This document shows positions 12,401 through 23,596 of a stretch of 64,000 bases of DNA, in pieces. Every line of letters starts with the position of its first letter. Within the stretch, counting starts at the first letter, position 1. Location: the NCBI GenBank assembly GCA_965153455.1, contig OZ234494.1, forward strand, positions 5,208,001 through 5,272,000. Reading direction: 5' to 3'. The notes under the pieces were generated by a model. That model saw only the letters and a list, made by a program, of their open reading frames with translations. It was not told where the DNA came from and ran no database searches. Position numbers and translations under genes: made by a program. Source of the DNA: Sphagnum compactum. Its lineage: Eukaryota > Bryophyta > Sphagnopsida > Sphagnales.

Positions 12401-14322
12401 GTTGTCTTTTTGATAGTTGACAGATGGAGTTTGCTCAGGAGAGTCTGCAGCACAGAAACTGCATTTTTAGAACATTGTGGTCAATCTGACTGAAACAAAG
12501 TGACATAGATTTTTGTCCATTCTATAGGTACACTTTGAAGATAACAAGTAACCATAACCTTAATTTCAAAATTTGCCCTGTAGAGAGGTCTCACACAAAA
12601 CCCACAAAAGAAGTTCATTGGGAAAATTTGATGCTTGGTATAATAATATCCATCATACTTTGCCAAGCAAGGCATACCTCAGCCAATGTCAACAAGAAAT
12701 TTGGAAGAGTTGGCAAGGCTCTGCTCCCAACATACACTTCAGCACAGATATCCAAGTGTTCAAACCGAACTTCAATCTTGGGAAGCTCAATCCCAACCCT
12801 GAAATTTGAAGCAGCCCCATTTTTCCAAAAACAGAGAAATCAACCTTTGATAGGAATACCAGGGAGCTGATGTCCAATTTCCCAATTGAATCAAACAAGA
12901 CCCAAGAGGATTCTGGTGCACTGCTTATAGACAAAATTAAACCATAACCGCTGCAATGGTAAGTCATATCCTACCCCTTACGGTCTTATCCCCCCACAAG
13001 CACCAAGGTGATAAGGGACACTGTCAGAATAATGCCACAATTGCAAGATTCAACCTGACTCAACCCTAGACCCTTAGCAAGTAAGCAGGAGGGAAGGGCA
13101 TATGCAATATTAGGGATTACTATTTTGTAAAGTGACTCAGAGAATTTTCTCAGAGTGCGCCTTCTATCTCTCCTCTTTCAAGGTGGGATCTTACACCTAC
13201 TCCTTAAGAGTGGGAGGGAAATTACACCGATAAGGAGTGATGTAATTCTTTTAGGTCTAAGATCCCTCCCACTCTTAAGGAGTACGCAGCAGAACCCTCC
13301 CCTACACCACCTCCAACTCATGATCTACATACGTTTAAGTTCACAACGTTCACCTTGTGTCTTATGATAAGTAAAGTGCCCACATGATAACGTTTGCCTC
13401 GTGCTTTATGTGTAGGGTAACACCCTTGGACAAGGGCATTACTGTGCAAGGCAATAGCCAAGCACTGGTCTGATTCCACCAATGCGCTTGTCCAAGGGTG
13501 TTACCCCATGTAAAGATGCTGCAGAAAATTTCTTTTCTCTTTCTACAACCAAGATCTGCAGAGAATGGAAGAACTTGCTCCAAGAACAGAAGATTAGAAT
13601 ACAGAAGATCCCGCCATATTGGAAACTCACTCACTTCAAGAACCAAATACCCCCCTCCCTTAGGGAACTGATGGCTGGAAATTCCAGTTTAGAACATGGC
13701 CTCCTCTGAGTACACTCGGAAATTTCCTGCAGGTCTTTGTGATCGGATAAATTAAGCCCATGGATGGAGGGGCAGGGGACTTTCCCAAAATGCAGGGCTA
13801 GACTCGGCTACTGCCTCATCTGTCCTAGGCCCCTTGCCTGGGACTTTACCCTACACTGAGGGAAAACCCTAAACCCACAGCAGGGAAGGGAAGGGAAAAT
13901 CCTAAAGCCCAAAGCAGGCAAAGGAAAGGGAAGAGAGACGCTATTGCACACCTGTCGATGCGGTTGCGCAGCTTGAGAAGAAGATGCTCGTTATCCTCTT
14001 CCGTTTCTTTGAGGATCTTGGACATGAGCTTCTTGCGATCTTGGTGGCTGAGCTGCGTCACATCCACTTCTTCAGTCACGGCATTTCCGTTTGCTTCCAC
14101 AGTTTTGAAGAGTGTCTTTCGCACGCGGTCGTAGGTCGGGAGCTTCTGCAATGCTGCCCATCTCACAGCCTCTTCGTCTTCTGGCTGTCTCTTGGCCGCA
14201 GATGAGCGCGAGAACACATTCTCTTCTTCTTGTCCGTCTTCGTGCCTGTCCATCCCGGGCAATATGTTCGACACTTGGGTACCATCACCGATCTGCACTT
14301 GTACAGCATCATCATCCGCCAT
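3496..14322 (-). CDS. Full-size PDR-type ABCG transporter, gene B (23 exons, complete)
   Basis: ATP-driven membrane exporter of the plant PDR/ABCG family; substrate unknown. Exons in coding order: 14322-13952, 12798-12678, 12444-12356, 12102-12018, 11749-11590, 11241-11165, 10950-10897, 10725-10635, 10406-10105, 9937-9656, 9508-9192, 9018-8858, 8183-8080, 7836-7683, 7399-7262, 7141-6960, 6737-6405, 6254-5964, 5850-5633, 5426-5199, 5043-4872, 4391-4137, 3762-3496. They total 4452 nt, 1483 residues, in frame throughout, stop TAA. NBD1 has Walker A GPPGAGKS (about 200-207), signature SGGQ (340-343) and Walker B FMDE (361-364); NBD2 has GVSGAGKT (928-935), LSTEQ (1035-1039) and FMDE (1057-1060). 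TMD1 spans roughly 450-840, TMD2 1178-1483. The start is the first ATG in the open frame (MADDD, 14322) in good context. Length is typical of the family. Oddities: ERHVSYRER where ERTVFYRER is usual, and IPIYW instead of IPxWW. Confidence 0.95.
8288..8460. repeat. Minisatellite, about 43-bp unit x4, in intron 12 of gene B
   Basis: Units begin at 8288, 8333, 8375 and 8417 (spacings 45, 42, 42), each starting CATAC[CT]AGCC and carrying GGTATTG followed by a T-run. More diverged TACCAG/CTGGTA words continue to about 8645, partly in inverted orientation. The matching intron of gene C is only 217 nt against 674 nt here, so the array is an insertion or expansion specific to gene B. Confidence 0.8.
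13184..13283. mobile_element. Small fold-back (MITE-like) element in intron 1 of gene B
   Basis: A perfect 21-bp inverted repeat occupies 13199-13219 and 13263-13283 (arms begin ACTCCTTAAGAGTGGGAGGG). Between and beside the arms are further complementary pairs: GGGATCTTACACCT at 13184-13197 against AGGTCTAAGATCCC just before the right arm, and AATTAC/GTAATT inside. The nested complementarity would form a compound hairpin. A sequence with the same GGATCTTA...AGATCCCTCCCACTC ends lies in intron 19 of gene C (about 25728-25815). No target duplication was identified. Confidence 0.6.
13409..13510. mobile_element. MITE-like inverted-repeat element in intron 1 of gene B
   Basis: A perfect 20-bp inverted repeat at 13415-13434 and 13487-13506 (GGGTAACACCCTTGGACAAG and its complement) flanks a 52-bp spacer. 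A diverged relative with the same TGTAGGGTAACACCC end and a GGGCATTAC core lies at 16306-16382, in opposite orientation. Two copies with shared ends and different interiors suggest a miniature inverted-repeat transposon family. Confidence 0.6.
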
Positions 14323-14951
14323 GATCTTCTCACTCTCCCCCGGTCCACCCCAATCACAAAAAAACTTCACAATCCTCAGAGCTCCAACTGCCTCCTGGGA
14401 AGCTCTCTACTAGCTAGCAAGCTAGATGGGTCGCTGTGTCACCTTGGCTGCATGACCAGAAGAGCTACTGTTTCTCATCAAATCACGGAGAATTTACAAT
14501 GAAAGGTGGAGCATAGCTGATCAAGGATGCTATAATTCTAGCTCCCTTGACAACGACCACAATCAAAACTCCGAACCATAATTTCACATCACATACTTCT
14601 TACACTCGCACCCAAACACACAAACACACACACGCACACAAAAGAGTAAATAGAAAATCTATAGCGTATAATCTACTAACTACTACTGAGAAAGCTCGCA
14701 GCTCCCCCTGCAGATTCATCAACAAACGACCTGACACAATGGAAGAAACATACAAGAAGAAAACTCACATCTTACACAAACGATCAGACTAAAAAAATCT
14801 GTTGTGGCACTTTTGCAAAAACTAAAACTACCCATCATGAGATCAGCTCCTGAGAGACATTCTGGGGCCCGCCTTGCAAGAAACACTGCTCCAATTCTCA
14901 AACTCATCTTCACTTTTTTGCACAAAACTAGTTCACCCATCCAAGAGAAAT

Positions 14952-14992
14952 CTCTCTCTCTAGCTCCCTCTCTCTCTCTCTTTCTTTGCTGT
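14952..14992. promoter_or_regulatory. CT/GA-rich tract upstream of gene B
   Basis: Two runs of TCTCTC lie about 630-670 nt upstream of the gene B start; on the coding strand they read as GAGAGA. GA-rich tracts are common in plant core promoters and 5' untranslated regions. No convincing TATA box was found, so the transcription start is undetermined and a role is inference only. Confidence 0.3.
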
Positions 14993-15364
14993 GTCTCCTG
15001 AACTTAAATGATGATCAGTTTTCTTATCCATTGCGGTCCCCACTTGGGATGCCTGCGACTTTGTGCTGCAAACCTAGCCTGCACCCACACTTCCTTCCTT
15101 CCTTCCTTCCTGGACCACCAGCACTCGTGTGCCCTTTTCTTTGTCTCTTTTGCGCACTGTCTGGTCTGAGTGTACCCCAGATTCACCCACCAGCCCACCA
15201 TGAAGGATGGATGTATGGATGGTAAATGGCCTGGGAAATGTAAAAACCTCCCACAAGATTGGTAGTGTATTTGCAAGAACACAATAGAGAGAAATCAGCT
15301 TAGTCAACCCTGTCCTCACCCTGCCTTTGGGCCTCCTTTCAACCCCTAACCCCTCTTTTAGTGG

Positions 15365-16053
15365 TATCCGTAAAGTAAGGAAATTTTATTAAATCTCAGC
15401 ATGAAAGGCTGAAACTCAGTACTACGAAATGCTGAATCTCAGCATGAAATGCAATTTTTCCAACTAATAATTTGCAGATCAATCTAATTAGTTCCCTGTT
15501 TTTTCGAGTCATGATGAAGCCTTTCCAGAACATGAGTTGGGCCCAGTTGTTTCCAGACGCAAACAGCTAGCCACTCTCGACCTTTGGTAAGACTTCTTTG
15601 ACTAATGCAGCAGCAGGCACTGTGGTACTCATCTGATCTGTCTCCTGAAGTTACTCCACATTCAATCGATATTCGATCGCCAGCAGCTTTGGTTTGTAGC
15701 TGGCAGCTGATCTTTGGCAGCTAACTGGGTCGTCATGGCATGACGATTGACGTAACAGCATGAGCAATTTCAGTAGTTTGCAACTCAGTACGAAACGCTG
15801 AATCTCAGCATTTAATGTACAAGGTAGTGGGAGAGGAATTATAGTAGCTGTACAGGTAGGAGCAGTGAAAATCTATGTAGCAGCAGTGGAGGCGCTCAGG
15901 AAAAAAAGAAAGAGAGGGTGAAACTCAGGAAACCATCAGTTTCACCCCCCTTGAATGCTAATATACATTTTTGCTGGTTTTTTTTTAATCTCACCCTGCG
16001 TAGTATGACCAGACTCAGGGTACTGGTGCTGTCTTTTCCTTACTTTACGGATA
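15365..16053. repeat. Segment bounded by a perfect 19-bp inverted repeat
   Basis: TATCCGTAAAGTAAGGAAA at 15365-15383 recurs exactly inverted at 16035-16053. The interval also carries repeated CTGAATCTCAGCAT words (near 15433 and 15797). It could be a non-autonomous DNA element about 690 bp long sitting about 1 kb upstream of gene B; I could not recognise a flanking target duplication. Confidence 0.45.
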
Positions 16054-16305
16054 TCTCTGATTCCTAGTCTATTTGGAAGAACACGATTCCTAGTGTTTTT
16101 GGAAGGACACTTCCAAAGTGTAAGCCCCCATGGGGCGGGCATTTTGGAAAATGGAAATGCTCGCACTTGAGAGCATTTTGTTTTTCCAAATGCTTGGCAT
16201 CATCGGTCTTTTGTCTTTTTCTTTTGTCTTGTAATACTCAACGAGTACCCATCAGATACCCATCAAGTATCCGCATGAAAAAAAATTCATTCCCGATTTT
16301 TATTT

Positions 16306-16382
16306 TGTGTAAACACCCTTGGCTTCACCTCATATGGGCCAGTATTCCGGTAATGCCCTCGGCCTTGGGTGTTACCCTACAC
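16306..16382. mobile_element. Second, diverged copy of the GTAACACCC inverted-repeat element
   Basis: Left end GTGTAAACACCCTTGGC and right end GCCTTGGGTGTTACCCTACAC are imperfect inverted repeats around 40 bp of unique sequence. The reverse complement shares TGTAGGGTAACACCC and GGGCATTAC with the element at 13409-13510. Confidence 0.55.
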
Positions 16383-17408
16383 TAGTTAACCATGGTGGTT
16401 AGTTCAGTAGCTGTGTTATTACTTACCTACTAATAACCCACAAGCAGGTTGTCAATAGGTAGGTAGCAAAAGAAAGAAGGCATTTCATATGTATCAACTA
16501 TAAGCCATCTACTTACTTATTAGTTACCTATTTTTTTGAACCTATCTACCTACTTAAAAATTAGCAACCATCTACTTACCTAATAGTGAGCTATTTTTGT
16601 ACCTATTGAGCTACTTTGTACAGAATGGGTTAGCAAGGTGAAACCAGTTATTAACTCAAGTTGAGGTTCATCCACAGCTGAGTCATAATAGGCATCCAGT
16701 GGATGGTGCCTGGTGGGTGCTGGCGGTGGTTCAGTCTGGCCCACACTTCACTTCCCTCCTGAGGATGCTTCTTTTGTAGGACATATCTTTTTCTGCCTGT
16801 TTTTTTTTTTAGCAGCAACCTTCCCTCCTGAGGATGTTTTTACAGGACACATCTTTTAGGTTTTTTTTTAAACAAAAAGAAGGATGTACCTTATCAGCAA
16901 GGCTTCTTTTTGCACAAGTCACTAGCCCCAAGAAAAAAAAAGGAAAAGAAAAGGCCAAAATAAAGGCCCAACAAAAAAAAAAAAAAAAAAAGATTTTTTT
17001 CTTGTGAAAGGATATGCAAGAAAAGAAAATGCAACAGAAAACACAAGTGTCCATCAAATGGAATTGCAAAGAAGATAATAACCTGCCAAAAAAGAAAAAG
17101 TAACCAAAAACAAAGGGTAACCATATTACTAAATGAGGGGCCAGCGTGAACCAGCACCTACTTTGGTAGGTTGAGACTTGGTTCCTTCACCTTCTTAGAG
17201 CTTCTCCAATGGGCCTTCACATGAAACCCTATAATGCTACTCATGCATGGTGAGAATAAACTAGCATCCAAAGAAGATTCAATGGGTGAAACCCATCATA
17301 GCCCCTTGGTTTTTTCCTACCATTCCTAGAAGACAAGCTGGTTTGGGGGCTTCGAATTCTCCCTTGCTCACATGTGAGTGACTCCCACAACCTGACTTCG
17401 TGTGAGAA

Positions 17409-17663
17409 TTCTTCTACGCATTTGTTAGGTGCATTTGAAAGAGCAATTGACCCTCAGAAGCATGCAAGTTAGACTAAGTGTGCAAATTTTGTTTTGTTGA
17501 GTGATGATGACACAAAATAGTTAAACAATTTGCTAAACCTCATCACGTTCTTCTACGCATTTGTTAGGTGCATTTGAAAGAGCAATTGACCCTTAGAAGC
17601 ATGCAAGTTTAGACTAAGTGTGCAAATTTTGTTTTGTTGAGTGATGATGACACAAAATAGTTA
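17409..17663. repeat. 115-bp direct duplication
   Basis: Copy 1 is 17409-17523 and copy 2 is 17548-17663, starting TTCTTCTACGCATTTG and ending CACAAAATAGTTA. They differ by very few changes and are separated by 24 bp, so the duplication is recent. Confidence 0.9.
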
Positions 17664-17687
17664 GGCCCGATTAGATGGAGTCCAAGG

Positions 17688-18226
17688 TCCAAATTCCTAA
17701 GAACCAAGTTGGACTCATTTGAAGCAAATTGTATCCTTGAGTTGGACCTTGAGTTGGACCCTAGCTTCATCTTGGTTCGTCAAATCACGAGCTCTCCTTT
17801 TTAGCTCTCTTTTTTTTGGTCCAAATCAATTGATTTTCCCCCCCAAAATGGTGCCATGTAAGTTTTGCCACCTTTTGGTCTTGGACACCCATCTAAAGCC
17901 CATGGGTCCAATCTAAAACTCTCCTCCAATAGGATTGCTCTATTTCATTGGGCCCTGGACCTTGGACCCTTATCCAAAGGGACCCTAAGGCCCACTTCAA
18001 ACAAAGGTTCGGGGTCCAATTTCCTAGAACCAATTTGGACTGATTTGAAGCAAATTGAATCCTTGAGTTGGACCCTAGCTTGCATCTTGGATCTTCAAAT
18101 CACAAGCTCTCCTTTTTAGCCCTTTTTTTGGGGGGGGTCATGGGTCCAATTTATAACTCTCATCCAATAGGATTGCTCTATTTCATTGGGCCCTGGACCT
18201 TGGACCCTTATCCAAAGTGACCCTAA
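17688..18226. repeat. Tandem duplication, about 300-bp unit, rich in TTGGACC words
   Basis: Unit 1 (about 17688-17986) and unit 2 (about 18022-18226) share in order: GAACCAA.TTGGACT, TTTGAAGCAAATTG, ATCCTTGAGTTGGACC, CAAGCTCTCCTTTTTAGC-like sequence, CCAATAGGATTGCTCTATTT and GGGCCCTGGACCTTGGACCC. Unit 2 lacks about 80 bp of the middle of unit 1. No coding potential is seen. Confidence 0.8.
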
Positions 18227-18608
18227 GTATCTCTCTTCACCTTCATTGTCTTCTCAGATGTGAACCCCATGCCTTGAGTGAACCAGCACCTTCACTAGTA
18301 CCATGGTAAAAATCCCAATTTTGTTTAGGTTGCTTCTAACCATGGTAAATCTTTTATCCTCAGACTAAATCAGGGTCTCTAAGTTCTCAAATTTAAACAT
18401 TTCCTAAGCGAAATAAGGCCACTAAAAGGCCTCAATGTTTGTTGGCTCTACATACCCAAAGGGTACAATTTGTCTAGAGTAAGTAGCAGAAATGGTATAT
18501 AGGCAAAGGGTCCTTAATGCAAGCAGTACAAAAGCTCTATCAATTGTTTTTTCTCCCAGCTTGCCCTTGCCCATTTACGATGTAAAGTGCAAATTAAAAA
18601 AAAATCAT

Positions 18609-18637
18609 GTTCATAACCTACTTAGCAGGTTATGAAC
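18609..18637. repeat. Perfect 11-bp inverted repeat (hairpin)
   Basis: GTTCATAACCT (18609-18619) and AGGTTATGAAC (18627-18637) around a 7-nt loop. Similar ATAACATG/CATGTTAT pairs lie about 90 bp downstream, so this may be the core of a larger decayed fold-back element. Confidence 0.6.
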
Positions 18638-21600
18638 ATTAGCATGTCATGTTTATATATCATGTTATCTTGTGTATATAATACACTATCTAGCATGATA
18701 TATAAATTGTAGCATCCATAACATGCCATGTTATGAATATAAAAGGTGTATGGGCATCACCAACTCTCTTGTGAGGGGAGTTTCAACAAAGCTCCATTCA
18801 AGGATAGGAAGTGGTGTAACTAGGCATCAAATCATAAAGCAATCATGTTTTAGATGTTGAAATTGATATTTGTGATGTAGAATGGAAAGCAAGTAGATGG
18901 GATCGATTCAACAAATGTCATAGGAATGATTTGCTTTGTAATTTAACAATTTCATCTTGCAAGTATTCAAGAATTTAGCATACTCCACATTTTCTCTTTG
19001 TTGAAACCAACTTCATTTTCCATGTATTGGGTTGTTTTTGTATGAAGGATTGGAAGAACCTACAAAGAACCAACTGCTTAAACATGGCACATGTCATGTT
19101 TATTCATAATAAGAGGTATGATCCAAGAAGTTCATTTGTGTAATCTAATAAAGTCGTCAAAATCTATGTATTTTTTAACATAAAGGAACTTTCACCAAAC
19201 CTCATTGAGTTAGATTACATATTAGTTTTATGTTTTTGTTTCAACATTCCTATAGGACATACATGTTTTCATACGCCATTCTTGTGGGACACACAATGCA
19301 TGCCAAGTTAAAGCAACATATGCACATACTTTGCACATGTAGCCAAGTTCCATTCACCTTTGAGTTTGCACTCTAGTGTCATCCGGTTGTCTAGGCTCCA
19401 CTAGCGGTGATGGCTTTAGAAACTAGTTATTAGAAAATCCTAGATCCTATAGACTTACTAACAGGATGTCCATTCAAATGTCAATGCAATTCAAAAGCCC
19501 TTGAATCTTACCTTACAAATGAAGCCACACAAAAGAAGGAAGGTACTACTCATCAATTTCACCAACAAATTGTCTGTCATACATCTAGAAATGCAAAAGC
19601 AGAGAAAATGAAAAAGAAATAGCACAATGATCCAAACAAAACAGGTTCAAAGATCAACAAGTATCGGGTACACATCTAAATTAAATATGTTTTTCACCCT
19701 TGGAAAACCAAAACATCGCATGACCCTAACCATTTACATTCCAATTTGTTCACCATGATGTTTCTTCAATTGAAACCCCCTAACCTAGCACAAGTAGTTT
19801 TCACCTTCACATAATTCAAAAGTAGGTGATAGCACCAATTGACATCTCACATGCTAGTATGCAAAGCTTTTTACCTTTTGAAACTAAAAGCTTTGTTAAT
19901 CTTCAATTATTTCCATATAACGAATAGAAACTACTTCTATTTAGTAAAACCTATAACTTTGGAGTTCCAAGGGAAGAATGCAAGCTTTATGCACCCATTA
20001 GCCTAGAACATTTAAGACATCCTTGGTATAAGATACATATACAAAATTGTAGAAGAATTTCCACAACCAAAATTTTGAAGGATTCAAGTTTTAAGGTTTA
20101 TGGTTGCATTGATGCAATTATGTTAGTCCTTGAGCAATTCCCATAATGACATGAACACTTGTTTGGCCCAATCCAAAAATAATTGAGGTTTGTCAAGGTA
20201 AAAAACCATTTGTTAAGAGACATACATATGCCAACATGTGTTTTGAACTATCAATTTGCAATTACCCAAAAGTTGAACCAAATCAATATGTCAAATTGAC
20301 CCCAAAGTGCAAACTTCTAACATGAAAGATTCTAAATTTGCCCCTTCATTGTGGGATCCATTCCATTTCAAAATTGTATTCACAATCTTGTTGCTTAACA
20401 TAACAATGAGTGCAATTGTATCCTTATGAGAGTCACTTGCAAACATGACAAACCATCACCTTGACCAAGAAATAGTAGCATTTGATGAACTACCATGACT
20501 ACCCACTAACTTCAGTGGTAGCATTGCACACAACAAGGATTGCAAAATCAATATGTATAGTTTTTGCATCTTTTGTATACACATACATACAAATTTTGTA
20601 AGAATGTATTGGTGCTTTCTTTCCCATGTCCATTGACTTTGTTCTTTATTATTGTCCATGATGTAGATGCATGGATGGTTGTAGAAAGCAAAGCACAATC
20701 GCATTCAGCACCAAAGCAAGATTTTGTTTTGAACAGGTGAGCTTGGTTGTGTTCCACCAGAGCTAGAACTACAAGATATATTCCTTATGAATCTATCCAA
20801 AAATGGTGCATGAAAATGCCCAATAATATTGACATGGTTAAGTTTTAATTGAACATGCACAAGAGATTTTTTACCATGTTTATGTTATGTGAACAAGATG
20901 TTTTTAACCTATATAAATAGGGTTAAAAACATCTTAATGAATTAAGGAGCACCCATATCCTTATTGTTGCGTAAACATTAAATACAAACTTCAAAAATAA
21001 ATAAACATTGCTACTTGGGTCCCTATCACTAAGAAACACTAAACTTTCTTTTTTTTAAATTAAGAAAAGGGAAATATTTATTAAAAGAATTAGCAAATCT
21101 ACTTAATTATATGAGGGCATGATCTTAGGTTATGGGTTTAGACTAATCAAAAATTTAATTTTCAATAAAAGATGTGAAGGATACAATTTTATGTTTTTTG
21201 AATGCAACCTCCAAATTTTCATTATGGGTCTAGATTACATGACATCTTAACATGTACATAAAATATCAAAGGAGGTAGTTAAAAGCACATTAAAGTTTGG
21301 TGGTTTTATATACTGTGTGGGACACTATTGTATATTGAATACATACAAACAACCAAAAAAACTATCATCTTTACAGTCTTGTAATGATGGTGCTAGAACA
21401 AGGAATGTCAAAGATTGTAACAAAATGTAAAGGGTTTTAGGCCCTTAGAGGTGTTATAAAATATTGTCCATGCATGTCCACTATCGGATTTAGTATAAAA
21501 CTTTCAAATAGATTGACATTAAATATTTGAGTTTTGACAACTGACGATGGGAATATGACAAGTTGGTATATATGAAAACATGACGTAAAATGTAATTATG

Positions 21601-22969
21601 ATATTGTTGTGTTACATATTATTTTTCTAGTATTTAAATTTGATAAAACTCCAAGAAATACAAAAAATGAATACCATGATCAAATAAAAATGGCATGGTT
21701 TTTGAATGTTGGGCATGTGTAGAAAAGATCGTGTTGATATGGAAGTTCAAATTTGTTATTGATTTCATGATTATTATGTCCATTGAATATTTCATCAAAA
21801 CTTGAGATATGAAATTTTTTAAACCAAATTTGTACTATTATGAACAAGTACGAATAAATTGAATACCAAACTCTTGAAATACATAGTTTATTTTTGGTCC
21901 ATTTTAAAGGACTAAGGCCCAAAGCCATTTATGTGAACTCATAGAGATGACATTCATTACAACATTTTGCAAGCTCATAGAGATGACAAAACATGACATC
22001 TTTTGCTATCTCTACAAGATTGTAGAAATGGTGATTAAAATTTAGATAAACAAATAAAAAATAAAATGGAAAAAAAATTTGTGCAAGATCACAAAGATGA
22101 CAATTTTTTTTCGATCTATACAAAACTTGCACCTTCTTTGTGCTCTAAAAATGGTGATTTCCTAGATGATGAAATATGGAACAAAATAACAAACAAAAAG
22201 ACGAAGAAAAGAATTAGAAAGTTTCAAGATTACAATTCAATGACAATCTTTTTGCCTCCTTGTGAACTTGTAATTTGTGAGGTTGGAGACATGGTGGCTC
22301 CCAAAGATGACATGAACAAGGAGATTCAAAAAATGTAATAAGAAACCATCTAAGTGCGTTCCCAAAACAAGAAGCCATCGCTTTGAGCTTACGAATATGG
22401 TGAACACCTAGATCATAAAATGAAATAAATGTTATAAATCAATAAACACAATGATGAAAAAAAAAACTAACTTTGTGAGAGTACAAATACGATTTAAATT
22501 TTTTTTGCTTGTAGAAATGACAAGAACTTGGATGGTTGGATTATTTAAGAAAATACAAAGCAAAAAATTCACGCCATTTAACGAATGGTGGGAGCCCAAC
22601 TTGAACTTGTGAATGTTATTATGGTGTGTTATTGTTGCGATGGAGGTGCAAGTGGTTGGAAAAGGCAACTATGTACACCATGGCAATTAAGTATAACGTG
22701 GGATCCTCCACTTGAAATGCTTCATAAACTACCAATATGCAAATAATGCATTGTATGTTTTGAACTTTTGAGTAATTCTTTGGGGTGACTCCACATGCAT
22801 TGTGTAATTACAATTTGTATTATTATTTAAACTTGGGATCTAGTGGTTTTGTGGGTGAGGAATTCATCATTTTGAAAAAATAATATTCTATCACAAATTC
22901 TATCACATACTTGCCTACAATATGAAAGGGTGCTTAGGATTTTCTACTTTCATAATTTGAATATTGCCA

Positions 22970-23346
22970 AATTCGGCTGAATGTACTTATCACTGATCAC
23001 CACTCGAGCAACGACACAAAATTGGGGGGGAAAAAAAACATTGCAATAGCCATTCATTCAAAATATCAAAATATTCACACACAAAAGTAGAGAAAAAAGA
23101 CAAAAAGGATGATTGGGTGGGACTAACTTAAGCTCTAAAAGCTCCAATGCTCCAAAGCTCCAATGTAAATTCGGCTGAATGTACTTATCAATGATCCCAC
23201 TCGAGCAACGACACAAAATTGGGGGGAAAAAAAAACATTGCAATAGCCATTCATTCAAAATATCAAAATATTCACACACAAAAGTAGAGAAAAAACACAA
23301 AAAGGATGATTGGGTGGGACTAACGCACGCTCTAAAAGCTCCAATG
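22970..23346. repeat. 178-bp direct duplication downstream of gene C
   Basis: Copies at 22970-23147 and 23168-23346 both run from AATTCGGCTGAATGTACTTA through a G-run plus A-run to GATTGGGTGGGACTAAC and GCTCCAATG. They are nearly identical apart from small indels in the homopolymers, so they are young. They end about 250 bp from the gene C stop codon. Confidence 0.9.
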
Positions 23347-23596
23347 TACACCTAATATTATCTTCAATTGCCACCCATAACTCCACTTGGTGAGGCAAAG
23401 AACATGCCAATAATAATTTTGCTAAAATAGTTAAGTACTATGGAACTTGTTATAAAGAATGGAGATTACAACTCTGAATGAGTGATTTTGTGCAACATTA
23501 AGAGCTAAGCTAGTGAGAGAGAGAGAGAGATTGTGAGCCAATGACTAACGAGTGCAATACATAATCAAAGAGAGAGTTTCAAAAAACAAACATTCT

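Larger units (their letters stand above)
14323..23596. other. Intergenic region between gene B and gene C, no gene seen
   Basis: Contains the gene B promoter side (about 14323-16000) and the 3' flank of gene C. The only structure I can support is repetitive: inverted-repeat elements near 15365-16053 and 16306-16382, direct and tandem duplications at 17409-18226, small hairpins near 18609-18730, and a 178-bp direct duplication at 22970-23346. From about 18740 to 22900 I see AT-rich sequence with only short, unrecognised reading frames. Confidence 0.7.

Noticed and set aside
3496-14322. Gene B as a pseudogene because its reading frame is broken into many pieces
   Set aside because: All 23 exons join in frame at AG/GT sites to 1484 codons with every ATPase motif intact; the breaks are introns.
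14323-14370. N-terminal extension of gene B (16 more residues)
   Set aside because: It begins at GTG; the first in-frame ATG is at 14322.
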